Shown piece by piece: positions 44,498 through 53,465 of a DNA stretch of 64,000 nucleotides. Position 1 is the stretch's first letter. Every line of letters begins with the position of its first letter. Where the stretch lies: contig CANLUS010000002.1 of the NCBI GenBank assembly GCA_947494325.1, positions 124,001 to 188,000 of the forward strand, read 5' to 3'. The stretch comes from an uncultured Flavobacteriaceae bacterium (GTDB lineage: Bacteria; Bacteroidota; Bacteroidia; Flavobacteriales; Flavobacteriaceae). The notes beneath the pieces were generated by a model that had not been told where the DNA came from, did not search any database, and worked only from the letters and a program-made list of their open reading frames with translations. The position numbers were made by a program, and so were the translations under genes.

Positions 44498-46522
44498 TTG
44501 GATATAACAACGATACTATTTATTATTATAACTGTAATCGCCGCATTAGCTATTGCCGTATTTCAGTATTTTTATAAGTTAAAATCTACATCTAACATAA
44601 CGGTTCTCCTAACTTTTATTCGTTTTCTAGGTATCTTTTCAATGTTATTATTATTGATTAATCCTAAAATTGAAAATGAAGAATTAGAGATTGTAAAACC
44701 CAAACTATATGTTGCAATTGACAATTCATCATCTGTAAAATTCCTAAAAAATGATGCTAATGTTGTCAGTTTATTAGATGAGATAAGATCAAATAGTGCG
44801 TTAAATGACAAATTTAAGATTGATTACTTTTCATTTGACTCTAAGTTAGATGTTCTTGATTCTTTAAATTTCAAAGTCAATAGAACAAATATTCGAGAGG
44901 CATTGGTTTCGCTTGACGCCTTACACAAAGATAAAACGGCTGTAATGTTGGTGACCGATGGAAATCAAACATTAGGTGCTGACTATACCTATCACAAATC
45001 CAAAGGAACTATATTTCCAATCATTGTTGGCGATACTGTGAAACATATAGATTTAGAGGTTTCTAAGCTAAATGCAAATTCATATTCTTTTTTAGGAAAT
45101 AATTTCCCTGTGGAAATTTTCCTCAACTATAATGGCACGACATCAGTAAATTCTATTTTAACAGTTAAAACTGGGAATACTACAGTCTTTCGAGAAAACA
45201 TTTCTCTTAATGGTGAAAAAAATTCAGAACAAGTAATTTTTAATGTTGAGGCATCGAAAGTTGGAGTTATGAACTACACAGCAACATTGACTCCTTTGAA
45301 TGAAGAAAAAAATAAGATCAATAATCGAAAGAACTTTAGCGTCGAAGTTATTGATGAACAATCGCAAATAGCAATTATTGCAGACATTAAACATCCCGAT
45401 TTAGGAATGTATAAACGAGCTATAGAGTCTAATAAGCAACGAAAGGTGGTATACTTAAATTCATCAGTGGCAACTAGTGAGTTAGCCAGCTATCAATTGG
45501 TTATTTTGTACCAGCCAACAAATAGTTTTAAGAATGTTTTTGAAGCGTTAGAACAGAAAGAGATGAATACGTTTATTATTACCGGTACACAAACCGATTG
45601 GACATTTTTAAATAATATTCAAGGATATTTTTCAAAAAGTGTGATTTCTCAAACAGAAAATTATACCGCCGATTTCAATAATGACTATAGCGCCTTTGTT
45701 GTTGAGAATTTTGATATTGAAGAATTACCACCTTTACATGCTTTTTTCGGTGAAGTTAGTTTCAAAGCTCCCTATGAAGCTCTTTTATTCCAAAATGTTG
45801 GTGGTTTTAAAACAGAAAACCCTTTACTGGCTACATATATGGCAGATACTAAAAGAGGTGCCGTGCTTTTTGGTGAAAATAGTTGGAAATGGCGTGCGCT
45901 GAGTTTTACAAAAAATAAGTCCTTTGATGATTTTGATGGCTTTATTAATAAACTAATACAATATTTAGCGGTTAAAAAAGCGTTCAATAGAGTTGAGTTG
46001 TCATACGATAACATCGTTTATCAAAATGATATCATGAAAATTTCTGCAAACTATTTTGATAATAATTTTACGAAAGACATTAGAGCCAGTTTAAGCTTAA
46101 CTTTAAAAAACCTTCAATCGAATGAAACGAAAGTGTATCCGTTTTTATTGAACAAAAATACATTTGAATTAAATTTAAGTAATTTAATTAGTGGTGATTA
46201 TAGTTTTATTGTGAAAGTAGATGGGCAGAACATTACCAGAGCAGGGCGTTTTACTGTACTGGATTATAATATTGAGCAACAATTTACCTATGCCAATGTC
46301 GATGCATTAAATGAAATTTCAGTAACTTCTGGAGGAAAAACATTTCATTTAAACAAAACGGATGAGGTAATTGAAGAACTTCTTGAAGATCCGTCATATA
46401 AATCAATCCAAAAAAGCACAAAAAAGATAGTTCCCGTTATCGATTGGAAATGGTTACTTGCTCTTATCATTCTTTTCTTCAGTTCTGAATGGTTTATACG
46501 TAAATATCGAGGGATGATTTAG
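44498..46522 (+). CDS. membrane-anchored VWA-domain protein
   Basis: 674 residues with a TTG start; I see no better codon. Two N-terminal membrane helices (about 4-24 and 38-56) precede a von Willebrand A-like domain with the MIDAS motif AIDNSSSVKF (about 74-83) and MLVTDGNQT (about 150). The remainder is beta-rich (IgSF-like) with a glutamine-amidotransferase-like segment around 260-470, and a last membrane helix (WKWLLALIILFFSSEWFIRKY). The architecture resembles other Bacteroidota BatA-like or VWA membrane proteins. The partner is unknown; neither MoxR nor other Bat genes are present here. Confidence 0.85.
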   Translation: MDITTILFIIITVIAALAIAVFQYFYKLKSTSNITVLLTFIRFLGIFSMLLLLINPKIENEELEIVKPKLYVAIDNSSSVKFLKNDANVVSLLDEIRSNSALNDKFKIDYFSFDSKLDVLDSLNFKVNRTNIREALVSLDALHKDKTAVMLVTDGNQTLGADYTYHKSKGTIFPIIVGDTVKHIDLEVSKLNANSYSFLGNNFPVEIFLNYNGTTSVNSILTVKTGNTTVFRENISLNGEKNSEQVIFNVEASKVGVMNYTATLTPLNEEKNKINNRKNFSVEVIDEQSQIAIIADIKHPDLGMYKRAIESNKQRKVVYLNSSVATSELASYQLVILYQPTNSFKNVFEALEQKEMNTFIITGTQTDWTFLNNIQGYFSKSVISQTENYTADFNNDYSAFVVENFDIEELPPLHAFFGEVSFKAPYEALLFQNVGGFKTENPLLATYMADTKRGAVLFGENSWKWRALSFTKNKSFDDFDGFINKLIQYLAVKKAFNRVELSYDNIVYQNDIMKISANYFDNNFTKDIRASLSLTLKNLQSNETKVYPFLLNKNTFELNLSNLISGDYSFIVKVDGQNITRAGRFTVLDYNIEQQFTYANVDALNEISVTSGGKTFHLNKTDEVIEELLEDPSYKSIQKSTKKIVPVIDWKWLLALIILFFSSEWFIRKYRGMI

Positions 46523-46591
46523 GGATTCCAAGATCATAAGGATATACGGGATTATTTCGTATATTTCGCCATACAAGTTAAGCCATTTTTG

Positions 46592-48820
46592 ATGAATTTT
46601 AAGAAGCTAATAGAAGAACTTAAAAGACGTAATGTATTTAAAGTTGCTACGGCATATGCCATAGCGGGCTGGCTTATTATTCAGGTAGTTACTTCAATTA
46701 GTGAGCCTTTGTCTTTGCCAGATTGGTTTGACACTTCGATTATTTTATTGGTTTTTATTGGTTTTCCAATTGCACTATTAATTGCATGGGCATTTGAATT
46801 AACTTCCGATGGATTAAGAAAAACTAAAGAAATAGAGGTAACGGACTCCGTTTCGGCATCCACTGGTAAAAAATTAAATAGAGTGATTATTGCCGTATTG
46901 TCTATGGCCGTTATTTTTTTATTAATTAATCGCGTGTTTTACGCTCAATCAAACAGTGAAAATAGCGAGGCTTCCGGGATGGCTTCTATTGCGGTCTTAC
47001 CTTTTGCTGATATGTCACCAGAAGGAGATCAAGAGTATTTTTCAGATGGTTTATCAGAAGAACTTTTGAATGTTTTGGCTAAAGTAAAAGAAATGAAAGT
47101 AGCTGGTCGTACCTCTTCGTTTAAATTTAAAGGTAAAAATGAGGATTTAAAGGCCGTAGGGGCAGAGCTTGGTGTTGAACATATATTAGAGGGAAGCGTG
47201 CGAAAAGCTGGAGATCGAATTAGAATTACAGCGCAGTTGATCAAAGTAGATGACGGATTTCATATGTGGTCAGAGACCTATGATAGAGATTATTCTGCGG
47301 AAAATCTTTTTGAAGTGCAAGATGAAATTTCTCAACAGGTTTTAGAAGAACTCAAGGTGAAATTATTAAAGCCAAAGAATGAGAATGTTACCGCAGCAAA
47401 AATTCCGACAAAAAACACGAAAGCATATGAGGCTTATCTAAAAGGAAATCAATTGCTGCTAAATAGAAAATCAGTAGAAATTGAGGAAGCAATTGAGCAC
47501 TTTAAAGAAGCTGTTGCTTTAGATGATAAATTTGCTTTAGGATATGCCCGTCTTGCCATTGCCTATTCTCATTTATTTATCTATGGAAATATTGATATTA
47601 AAAAAGTTCCGGATTTAATTAGAGACAATGCCGATCGAGCACTTTTATTAGATAATACCTTAGGTACAGCCTACGCTGCTTTATCTAACTATTATGATTT
47701 AAAATTGGAGCCAGAAAAAAGTAAAGAGGCGAATAAAAAGGCTTATGAATTAGAACCTAATAATTCTGAGATTGCCATGTGGTATGCGAACTCTTTAGGT
47801 GTTGAAGATGCGAAACTTCGAACTGAACTCTATGAAAAAGCGTATGAAATAGATCCTTTAGCACCTGTAGTTATCACTAATTTAGCAAATGACTTGTTAC
47901 GAAATGACAAAGTAGCTGAAGCGGAGGCAATGGCAAAAAAGAATGTTGAGCTAAATCCGAACTATAGTGGTGTTAATAATTTACTTATCGGTATGTTGAG
48001 AAGTCCACCAAATGGCAAGCTTGACGAAGCTTTTATAAGTACTTATAAGGCCTATCAAAAGCAACCTAATAATTTACAAATATTAGGGCTTTTAGCCTCG
48101 ACATCTTTAGACTTAGATTTATTATTTATCTCCAAAGAGGCAGAAGAAAAATTAACAAAGCTTTATCCTGAAAATCAATCAACAACTTCTATTCATTTTG
48201 AAAATTACACTTATGAGAAGAATTATGAACAGATTTTCAAAGAAATGGATGCCGTGTATGAAAAGTTTGGAATTGTAAATGGAAGTGAATTAAAATTAAT
48301 GGCTCAATTACAACGATATGATTATAACAAAGACTATGCTGGAGCTGTCAGTTATATAGAAAAATACCATCCTATATATGTGTCAGATACTATTACTGTA
48401 GCACCATATAAATTAGATGTGGTATTGGCGTATCTTAGTGTTATTTATTCTAAAGTTGGTGAAGATGAGATTTCTGAGCGCTTTACCAAGATATACACAG
48501 AAAATATAAAGTCAAAATTAAAATTTGAAGGAGCTTTAGATAAAGAGGAAATAAGCACCTTGTTTTCTTTAGCTTACTGTGCAGCTTTGATAAAAGATGC
48601 TGAAACAACTACCAAAATTCTTGATGAGTTGTATTTCAATCGTAAATCTAAAACACGAATGTATGTTTATCAGGATGTTGACATGGTTTTGAGACAGATT
48701 CAAGATTCAAAAGAGTATTTGGACTTAAGAGAACGCGTTACTACCGACCTAAGCAATATGCGATTGAAGGCAAAAGAATTCTTAAAATCGCAGGGTAAAT
48801 GGCCCGCAGAGAACAATTAA
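46592..48820 (+). CDS. FlgO-like/TPR membrane protein
   Basis: 742 residues from the ATG at 46592 (a TTG precedes it). It opens ELKRRNVFKVATAYAIAGWLIIQV, a cytosolic/membrane segment often found in adenylate-cyclase-type and TPR signal proteins, with TM helices at about 20-40, 50-70 and 90-110. A FlgO/TolB-N-like domain follows (about 130-260; IAVLPFADMSPEGDQEYFSDGLSEELLNVL, ILEGSVRKAGDRIRITAQLI), then TPRs from about 285 to 720. No cyclase catalytic domain or DNA-binding domain remains. Function unknown; a periplasmic scaffold is likely. Confidence 0.88.
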   Translation: MNFKKLIEELKRRNVFKVATAYAIAGWLIIQVVTSISEPLSLPDWFDTSIILLVFIGFPIALLIAWAFELTSDGLRKTKEIEVTDSVSASTGKKLNRVIIAVLSMAVIFLLINRVFYAQSNSENSEASGMASIAVLPFADMSPEGDQEYFSDGLSEELLNVLAKVKEMKVAGRTSSFKFKGKNEDLKAVGAELGVEHILEGSVRKAGDRIRITAQLIKVDDGFHMWSETYDRDYSAENLFEVQDEISQQVLEELKVKLLKPKNENVTAAKIPTKNTKAYEAYLKGNQLLLNRKSVEIEEAIEHFKEAVALDDKFALGYARLAIAYSHLFIYGNIDIKKVPDLIRDNADRALLLDNTLGTAYAALSNYYDLKLEPEKSKEANKKAYELEPNNSEIAMWYANSLGVEDAKLRTELYEKAYEIDPLAPVVITNLANDLLRNDKVAEAEAMAKKNVELNPNYSGVNNLLIGMLRSPPNGKLDEAFISTYKAYQKQPNNLQILGLLASTSLDLDLLFISKEAEEKLTKLYPENQSTTSIHFENYTYEKNYEQIFKEMDAVYEKFGIVNGSELKLMAQLQRYDYNKDYAGAVSYIEKYHPIYVSDTITVAPYKLDVVLAYLSVIYSKVGEDEISERFTKIYTENIKSKLKFEGALDKEEISTLFSLAYCAALIKDAETTTKILDELYFNRKSKTRMYVYQDVDMVLRQIQDSKEYLDLRERVTTDLSNMRLKAKEFLKSQGKWPAENN

Positions 48821-48884
48821 TACATAGAAAGAATAATTTTTTCTACCCAATTTTTAACATAATACTAATCAAAAAACAAATAAC

Positions 48885-49715
48885 ATGAGCAATAACAAAC
48901 AATTAGAATTTCCAAAAGCAATTATTCCCATTGTATTTTTAGTGATACTTGGACTTATATTATTCTCAAAGTCTTTCGTCACCATCGGTTCAGGTGAAGC
49001 CGGAGTATTATACAAAACCTTAGGTGGAGGTGTTGTTACTGATGAACCTCCTATGGGCGAAGGCTTTCAATTTGTAGCACCTTGGAACAAAGTTTATATT
49101 TATGAAGTAAGACAACAAGAAGCATTTGAAAAAATGGATGTATTATCATCAAATGGTTTAGACATAAAATTAGATGCTTCAGCATGGTTTCAACCAGACT
49201 ATGCGAATCTAGGAAAATTGCATCAAGAGAAAAGTGAGATGTACAAAGAGCGTATTCTATTGCCAGCAATTCGTTCTGCTGCTCGTAGTGTTGTTGGACG
49301 CTATACTCCAGAACAATTATATTCTAGTAAACGTGATGTAATTCAGATTGAGATTTTTGAAGAAACCAAAAAAATTGTTGAAGATCAATATATTCAATTA
49401 AACGAAATTTTAATACGTGATGTAACGTTACCTGAAACAATTAAAGAGGCCATTGAACGTAAGTTAAAGCAAGAACAAGAATCTTTAGAATATGAATTTC
49501 GTTTGGTTACGGCTGATAAAGAAGCACAGAAACAAATCATCGAAGCAAGAGGTAAGGCCGATGCAAATAAAATCTTAAGTGCTTCCCTAACAGATAAAAT
49601 TTTACAAGATAAGGGTATTGAAGCCACTTTAGAACTTGCAAAATCTCCGAATTCGAAAGTAATTGTAGTTGGTAGCAGTAAAGATGGGTTACCTTTGATT
49701 TTAGGCAATAACTAA
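48885..49715 (+). CDS. SPFH/prohibitin-family membrane protein
   Basis: 276 residues. One N-terminal membrane helix (about 10-30, IVFLVILGLILFSKSF) leads into the SPFH/Band 7 domain (about 35-215; VTIGSGEAGVLYKTLGGGVV, EPPMGEGFQFVAPW, YEVRQQEAFEKMDVLSSNGLDIKLDASAWF) and a coiled coil (KLKQEQESLEYEFRLVTADKEAQKQIIEARGKADAN). Eukaryotic relatives are prohibitins; bacterial ones organise membrane microdomains and regulate FtsH-type proteases. No nfeD gene is adjacent. Ends with a strong terminator. Confidence 0.95.
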   Translation: MSNNKQLEFPKAIIPIVFLVILGLILFSKSFVTIGSGEAGVLYKTLGGGVVTDEPPMGEGFQFVAPWNKVYIYEVRQQEAFEKMDVLSSNGLDIKLDASAWFQPDYANLGKLHQEKSEMYKERILLPAIRSAARSVVGRYTPEQLYSSKRDVIQIEIFEETKKIVEDQYIQLNEILIRDVTLPETIKEAIERKLKQEQESLEYEFRLVTADKEAQKQIIEARGKADANKILSASLTDKILQDKGIEATLELAKSPNSKVIVVGSSKDGLPLILGNN

Positions 49716-49739
49716 TAACAACAATTATAAAATCATTAA

Positions 49740-49766
49740 AAGCCAGTTTCATACTGGCTTTTTTTA
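49740..49766. terminator. strong terminator between convergent genes
   Basis: AAAGCCAGT (49740-49748) pairs perfectly with ACTGGCTTT (49754-49762); 5-nt loop; T-run to 49766 on the plus strand. It can serve the SPFH gene and, less efficiently, the convergent gene. Confidence 0.88.
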
Positions 49767-50594
49767 GTTATTTCCTTGATTGTTGACGCGTATAATGTCT
49801 TTTTTAACCTTACCTTCTTGAACAGCTCGGTAATTATCATAACATTGTAGAACGGCCTCTATTACCTGCAAATCACTAGCCTTTCTTATAAACCTATCAG
49901 ATCGACTACATTCCTTCAACAAATCATTTAAATCTTTACGACTCATATCCATATAGGTAAGCAACACTTCGCGACTAAATTTTTCTTCCATGATGTCACG
50001 TAGCTTATCTGCATCTTTTAACTTTTTTAACTTTTTCAACTCTTTAGGTTTTTTACCTAATTTATTATACCAAAAATCAATTGGATTAAAAACAGCATTC
50101 AATCCAGAGTTATATTTTTTTGATTGAGGACGGCCCACTTCATACGCTTGAGGCAATCCATCTATATGAATTCTATTGAACTTATCTAAAGGTACATTTT
50201 CAGCATCTACAACTAATACTCCAATAAGGTCATGTGCTTTTACTGTTACCTCATCAATAATCGCAGTCTTTTCATGAATTGCAATTTCTAATTCATTTCC
50301 TTTAAGTAAATCCTTAGTAACTTTTAATTTTATTGATTGGTAACCTACATAAGATATATATATAGTATCATTCGCCATAGCTGGTATTTGAAAGAGCCCT
50401 TGACGATTCGTTGTGGTACCTTCTACAGAATTTAAATTAAGAATATGTGCACTCTCTAAAGGTTTCTTATCTGTAACACTAATGATCTTACCTTTTAGGT
50501 TTACAGCTAAAGAATCTTTTTTTATATCCTCCTGAGCATAGGCATAAATGCCGATAAACAAAAGGAATAGAAATGAAAATATTTTTTTATGCAT
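49764..50594 (-). CDS. secreted carboxypeptidase-regulatory-like domain protein
   Basis: 276 residues with signal peptide (ends IYAYAQE). Residues about 30-115 form a CarboxypepD_reg-like beta-sandwich (LKGKIISVTDKKPLESAHILNL, TTTNRQGLFQIPAM, ISYVGYQSIKLKV). The rest has no domain I recognise: a Lys-rich helical segment (KKPKELKKLKKLKDADKLRD) and a C-terminal helical part with two cysteines. Flavobacterial genomes carry many similar proteins, generally of unknown role, possibly in outer membrane or secretion complexes. Confidence 0.82.
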   Translation of the reverse strand: MHKKIFSFLFLLFIGIYAYAQEDIKKDSLAVNLKGKIISVTDKKPLESAHILNLNSVEGTTTNRQGLFQIPAMANDTIYISYVGYQSIKLKVTKDLLKGNELEIAIHEKTAIIDEVTVKAHDLIGVLVVDAENVPLDKFNRIHIDGLPQAYEVGRPQSKKYNSGLNAVFNPIDFWYNKLGKKPKELKKLKKLKDADKLRDIMEEKFSREVLLTYMDMSRKDLNDLLKECSRSDRFIRKASDLQVIEAVLQCYDNYRAVQEGKVKKDIIRVNNQGNN

Positions 50595-50706
50595 AGCGCA
50601 ATGATACTAAATATTATATAAATACTTGTTAAAAATAGTACAAAATGGATTAGTAGAAAAACTAGGCATATCTTACAATAATTAAGTCTATATATACAAC
50701 ACTATT

Positions 50707-51819
50707 TTAAATGTTAAGCCATTGCTTAAACTCTGCCGCTCTATTTTTACTAATAATAATATCTACTTCCGAGTTTGGATTGACTAAAATTTTGAGTTGA
50801 TTATTTCCGTATTTCACTATTTTGTCGATGGCCGATATAGCAATGATAAATTGTCGATTAGCTCTAAAAAAATAGCTAGAATCTAAGTTTGAGAATAACT
50901 CATCAAGGCTTAAGTTGGTAGTTGAACGTCTACCATCTTCACAAACTACGTATGTAATGGTGTTCTCTGTATAAATATGAGCAATTTCTTCGGTCGGAAT
51001 AGTGAGTAACTCATTTCTTATATAGGTCAAAATCCTTTTTTTGGTCTGTTGATCTTTCGTTTGCTTTTCAGGAAGACGTTCTTCACTCACTTTTTGTTGA
51101 TAATCACCAACAGCTCTATTTAGTTTAGAAAGGTTGATTACTTCATCAGAAAGTAATTGATTTTTTAGTTCTAATTTTTTCTCATATCGACTTCCTATTA
51201 ATCGTACTGTTATCACTGACAAGATAATAATCACTAGGCCCATTACAATTAAAATATTATAGAAACTCGAGCGCAGTTCACCTATCTGCTGCGCAATTTT
51301 GTTAGTGTTGGCGTGAGCAGCGACAATCCAATCCGAATTTTTTACAGGAAATAAATAAACCACTTCAGAACCTTGCGCTTCATCTTCGAAATCTCTAACA
51401 CCACCTGCCTCTTCTTTGTTTTTTAACAGTTCATAAAAGTCATTCGAGGTGAGCTCATCCGTTATGGAAGACACGAAAGAATCATTTGGGCTCACTTTTT
51501 GCCCAACATTCTTTATATCTGGATGGCAGACAATCTTACCTGACCAATCAAACATACTTATAAAACCTGCCTCTAGTTTTGAGCTTTCAAGACTACTCTG
51601 TAAATTGATAACTGTCTTTTCCTTTGAAGCTCCATCAAGCAATTGATATTCGATTAGTTTACTAATTTGCTTAGCTTCTCTTTTACTAAACTCTAATTGT
51701 GTTGCAAGAAGCTTATTGGTGCTAGATTTAATAAAATATTGAATACCTATACTTGAGATAATCACAAAAATTATCGCTATTGAGATAAAAGTAAGAAAGT
51801 AAAGCCTGTCTTTTCTCAT
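50707..51819 (-). CDS. membrane-bound Cache-like sensor fused to LytTR DNA-binding domain
   Basis: 370 residues from the ATG at 51819 (an in-frame start at 51876 would add a non-hydrophobic leader). Order: TM helix (about 7-29), extracytoplasmic Cache-like region (about 35-180; GFISMFDWSGKIVCHPDIKNVGQKV, VYLFPVKNSDWIVAAH), TM helix (about 186-208), coiled coil (215-250), LytTR domain (about 262-368; IPTEEIAHIYTENTITYVVCEDG, FFRANRQFIIAISAI). Sensor and DNA-binding parts are thus one polypeptide with no kinase. It is divergent from the first of two redox gene sets, so it is their likely regulator. A TATATTTG element lies 18 nt upstream. Confidence 0.9.
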   Translation of the reverse strand: MRKDRLYFLTFISIAIIFVIISSIGIQYFIKSSTNKLLATQLEFSKREAKQISKLIEYQLLDGASKEKTVINLQSSLESSKLEAGFISMFDWSGKIVCHPDIKNVGQKVSPNDSFVSSITDELTSNDFYELLKNKEEAGGVRDFEDEAQGSEVVYLFPVKNSDWIVAAHANTNKIAQQIGELRSSFYNILIVMGLVIIILSVITVRLIGSRYEKKLELKNQLLSDEVINLSKLNRAVGDYQQKVSEERLPEKQTKDQQTKKRILTYIRNELLTIPTEEIAHIYTENTITYVVCEDGRRSTTNLSLDELFSNLDSSYFFRANRQFIIAISAIDKIVKYGNNQLKILVNPNSEVDIIISKNRAAEFKQWLNI

Positions 51820-51837
51820 ATATGAATTATATGCAAG

Positions 51838-51845
51838 CAAATATA
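51838..51845 (-). promoter_or_regulatory. candidate -7 element of the LytTR sensor gene
   Basis: TATATTTG on the minus strand, ending 18 nt before the ATG at 51819. No -33 match at normal spacing, as might be expected for a regulated promoter. Confidence 0.35.
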
Positions 51846-51942
51846 ATGATTTAACCCATTGAAAATTCACCTTCAAATTTGCATAGGATAGCGCAAAACT
51901 CCTTAAAACCGTATTTTTTTCAAGTCATTTTTTTCCCTGTAA

Positions 51943-51979
51943 ACGACAATTCTTCCCTTTCACCATAGTTTTGAAGGTT
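51943..51979 (+). promoter_or_regulatory. shared upstream motif, copy A (candidate operator)
   Basis: ACGA, then TTCCCTTTCACCA, two bases, GTTTTG, two bases, GGT. The same string with the same internal spacing recurs at 54643-54677, ahead of the second redox set. It lies 55 bp before the cytochrome lipoprotein ATG and in the divergent spacer of the LytTR sensor. No TAnnTTTG promoter element follows it, consistent with activator-dependent transcription. Binding by the LytTR protein is inference. Confidence 0.55.
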
Positions 51980-52033
51980 AAATTCAACCCTAATTTATTG
52001 TTTTGTGTCAGTCTAACATTAAATACTAAAACT

Positions 52034-52393
52034 ATGAAACACAAAACTATCCTTCTGATGGCTTCTCTTGCCCTCATTTTTACGAGCTGTAGTAACGACA
52101 GTGATGATGATTTACAAGAACTGCCAAACGGTTCAACAGAAATCACCTACGACGGAAACATTAAATCAATTATGCAAAATAGTTGTACTGGATGTCATTC
52201 ATCTCCCCCGGTTAACGGAGCTCCATTTGCTCTTGTAAACTTTTCACAAGTCAGTTCTAGATCCAGTGCAATTCTAAATGCAATGTCAAGACAAAGTGGT
52301 GCCTCACGAGCGATGCCTCCATCAGGTAGACTTCCTCAAACAACTATCGATCTCGTAGAGCAATGGATAGCCGAAGGGCGTAAAGAAAATTAA
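52034..52393 (+). CDS. c-type cytochrome lipoprotein
   Basis: 119 residues from the ATG at 52034; the frame opens at 51971, but the later start gives a lipobox, LALIFTSCSN (Cys 19). One haem site, CTGCH at 51-55, and a likely Met ligand in SRAMPPSGRL (about 94). The C-terminal helix TIDLVEQWIAEGRK is typical of small c-type cytochromes. It is about 100 residues after processing, lipid-anchored, and transfers electrons in the periplasm or at the cell surface. First gene of the first redox set; YceI follows after 20 bp. Confidence 0.92.
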   Translation: MKHKTILLMASLALIFTSCSNDSDDDLQELPNGSTEITYDGNIKSIMQNSCTGCHSSPPVNGAPFALVNFSQVSSRSSAILNAMSRQSGASRAMPPSGRLPQTTIDLVEQWIAEGRKEN

Positions 52394-52413
52394 TTAATAA
52401 TAAAATTACTAAA

Positions 52414-52977
52414 ATGACCAAAGGAATATTTAACAATGTGCTGATCATATTTTTCTTGATGATAGGATGTATTCATTCTATAACTGCACAAAAATATGTA
52501 GAGAAAAAAGGGACAATAATTTTCGAGGCTTCAGAAAAGCTCTTTGAACCTGTAAAGGCTGAAAACAAAAATGTGACGGCAATTTTGGACCTTGAAACGA
52601 ATAAAATCGCTTCACTTGCTTTGATGAAAGGATTCCATTTTAAAAATTCGTTGATGGAAGAGCATTTCAATGAAAATTACATCGAATCTGAAACGTATCC
52701 AAAAGCTACTTTTAGAGGAAAACTATTGAATTTTAATTATGAGGTATTATCGAATAGTCCAACACAAATAACGGTTGAAGGGAAAATTGCACTACACGGA
52801 AAGGAAAAAGAAATACGCACCATATTAACGATGCAAAAGGAAGGTGATTTTATTACGATGAAAGGATCATTTACTGTGCTTCCATCCGATTTTAACATTG
52901 AGATTCCGGCAATTGTGCGAAAAAAGATTGCGAAAAAAATAGTTGTTCAACTTGATTTTAAACTCACGAAAAAATGA
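52414..52977 (+). CDS. YceI-family lipocalin-like protein (first copy)
   Basis: 187 residues with signal peptide (ends ITAQ). YceI domains form an extended lipocalin-like barrel that binds polyprenyl chains or quinones. Recognisable parts are YVEKKGTIIFEASE, LEEHFNENYIESETYPKATFRGKL (about 88-111) and IALHGKEKEIRT. It shares the EHFNExYIESxxYPKATFxGK core with the YceI copy encoded at 56480. It overlaps the OB-fold gene by 4 bp. Confidence 0.93.
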   Translation: MTKGIFNNVLIIFFLMIGCIHSITAQKYVEKKGTIIFEASEKLFEPVKAENKNVTAILDLETNKIASLALMKGFHFKNSLMEEHFNENYIESETYPKATFRGKLLNFNYEVLSNSPTQITVEGKIALHGKEKEIRTILTMQKEGDFITMKGSFTVLPSDFNIEIPAIVRKKIAKKIVVQLDFKLTKK

Positions 52978-53375
52978 AGAAAAGAACGAAAATCGTAGCA
53001 TCCTTTTTTGTAATAGCTATCGCGGTTTTTGGTATCGTTTTTTACCAAACATTTTTCACATCGCATAGAAATATAGCGGCAGAAAAACCTGAACTGTCTA
53101 TGATGGCTAAAAAACTCCAAAATACTTATACTGAAGATTTCGGCAAGGCAAATGCCTTATACGCCGATAAAGTAATTGAAGTCGAAGGAATTTTAACGGC
53201 GATTGAAGCATCCGGTTTTGTGCTGAATAATGCGGTTCAAGTAGATTTTCTTGACAGCATCACATCAGATATAAAAATAGGAGAAAACATAACTATAAAA
53301 GGTAGATGTGTTGGATATGATGATCTCTTAGAACTGGTTAGATTAGATCAAGCAATCGTATTAACTAATAAATAA
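52974..53375 (+). CDS. anchored OB-fold protein (first copy)
   Basis: 133 residues: N-terminal membrane anchor (about 8-28), then a single OB-fold of the tRNA_anti-like type (about 55-130; DKVIEVEGILTAIEASGFVLNN, ENITIKGRCVGYDDLLELVRLDQAIV). The family includes small periplasmic OB-fold proteins; no nucleic acid binding is implied. It is similar in layout to the protein encoded at 56056. It overlaps YceI by 4 bp; a 90-bp spacer without an evident gene or promoter separates it from the beta-barrel gene. Confidence 0.82.
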   Translation: MKKRTKIVASFFVIAIAVFGIVFYQTFFTSHRNIAAEKPELSMMAKKLQNTYTEDFGKANALYADKVIEVEGILTAIEASGFVLNNAVQVDFLDSITSDIKIGENITIKGRCVGYDDLLELVRLDQAIVLTNK

Positions 53376-53465
53376 CCAATAAATGAATTGGATTATTGAA
53401 TCAGTGCTAAAACTAAGAAGAAACGATTCAAGCGAGATCCATTTTACAATTAAAAAACAACGAAC

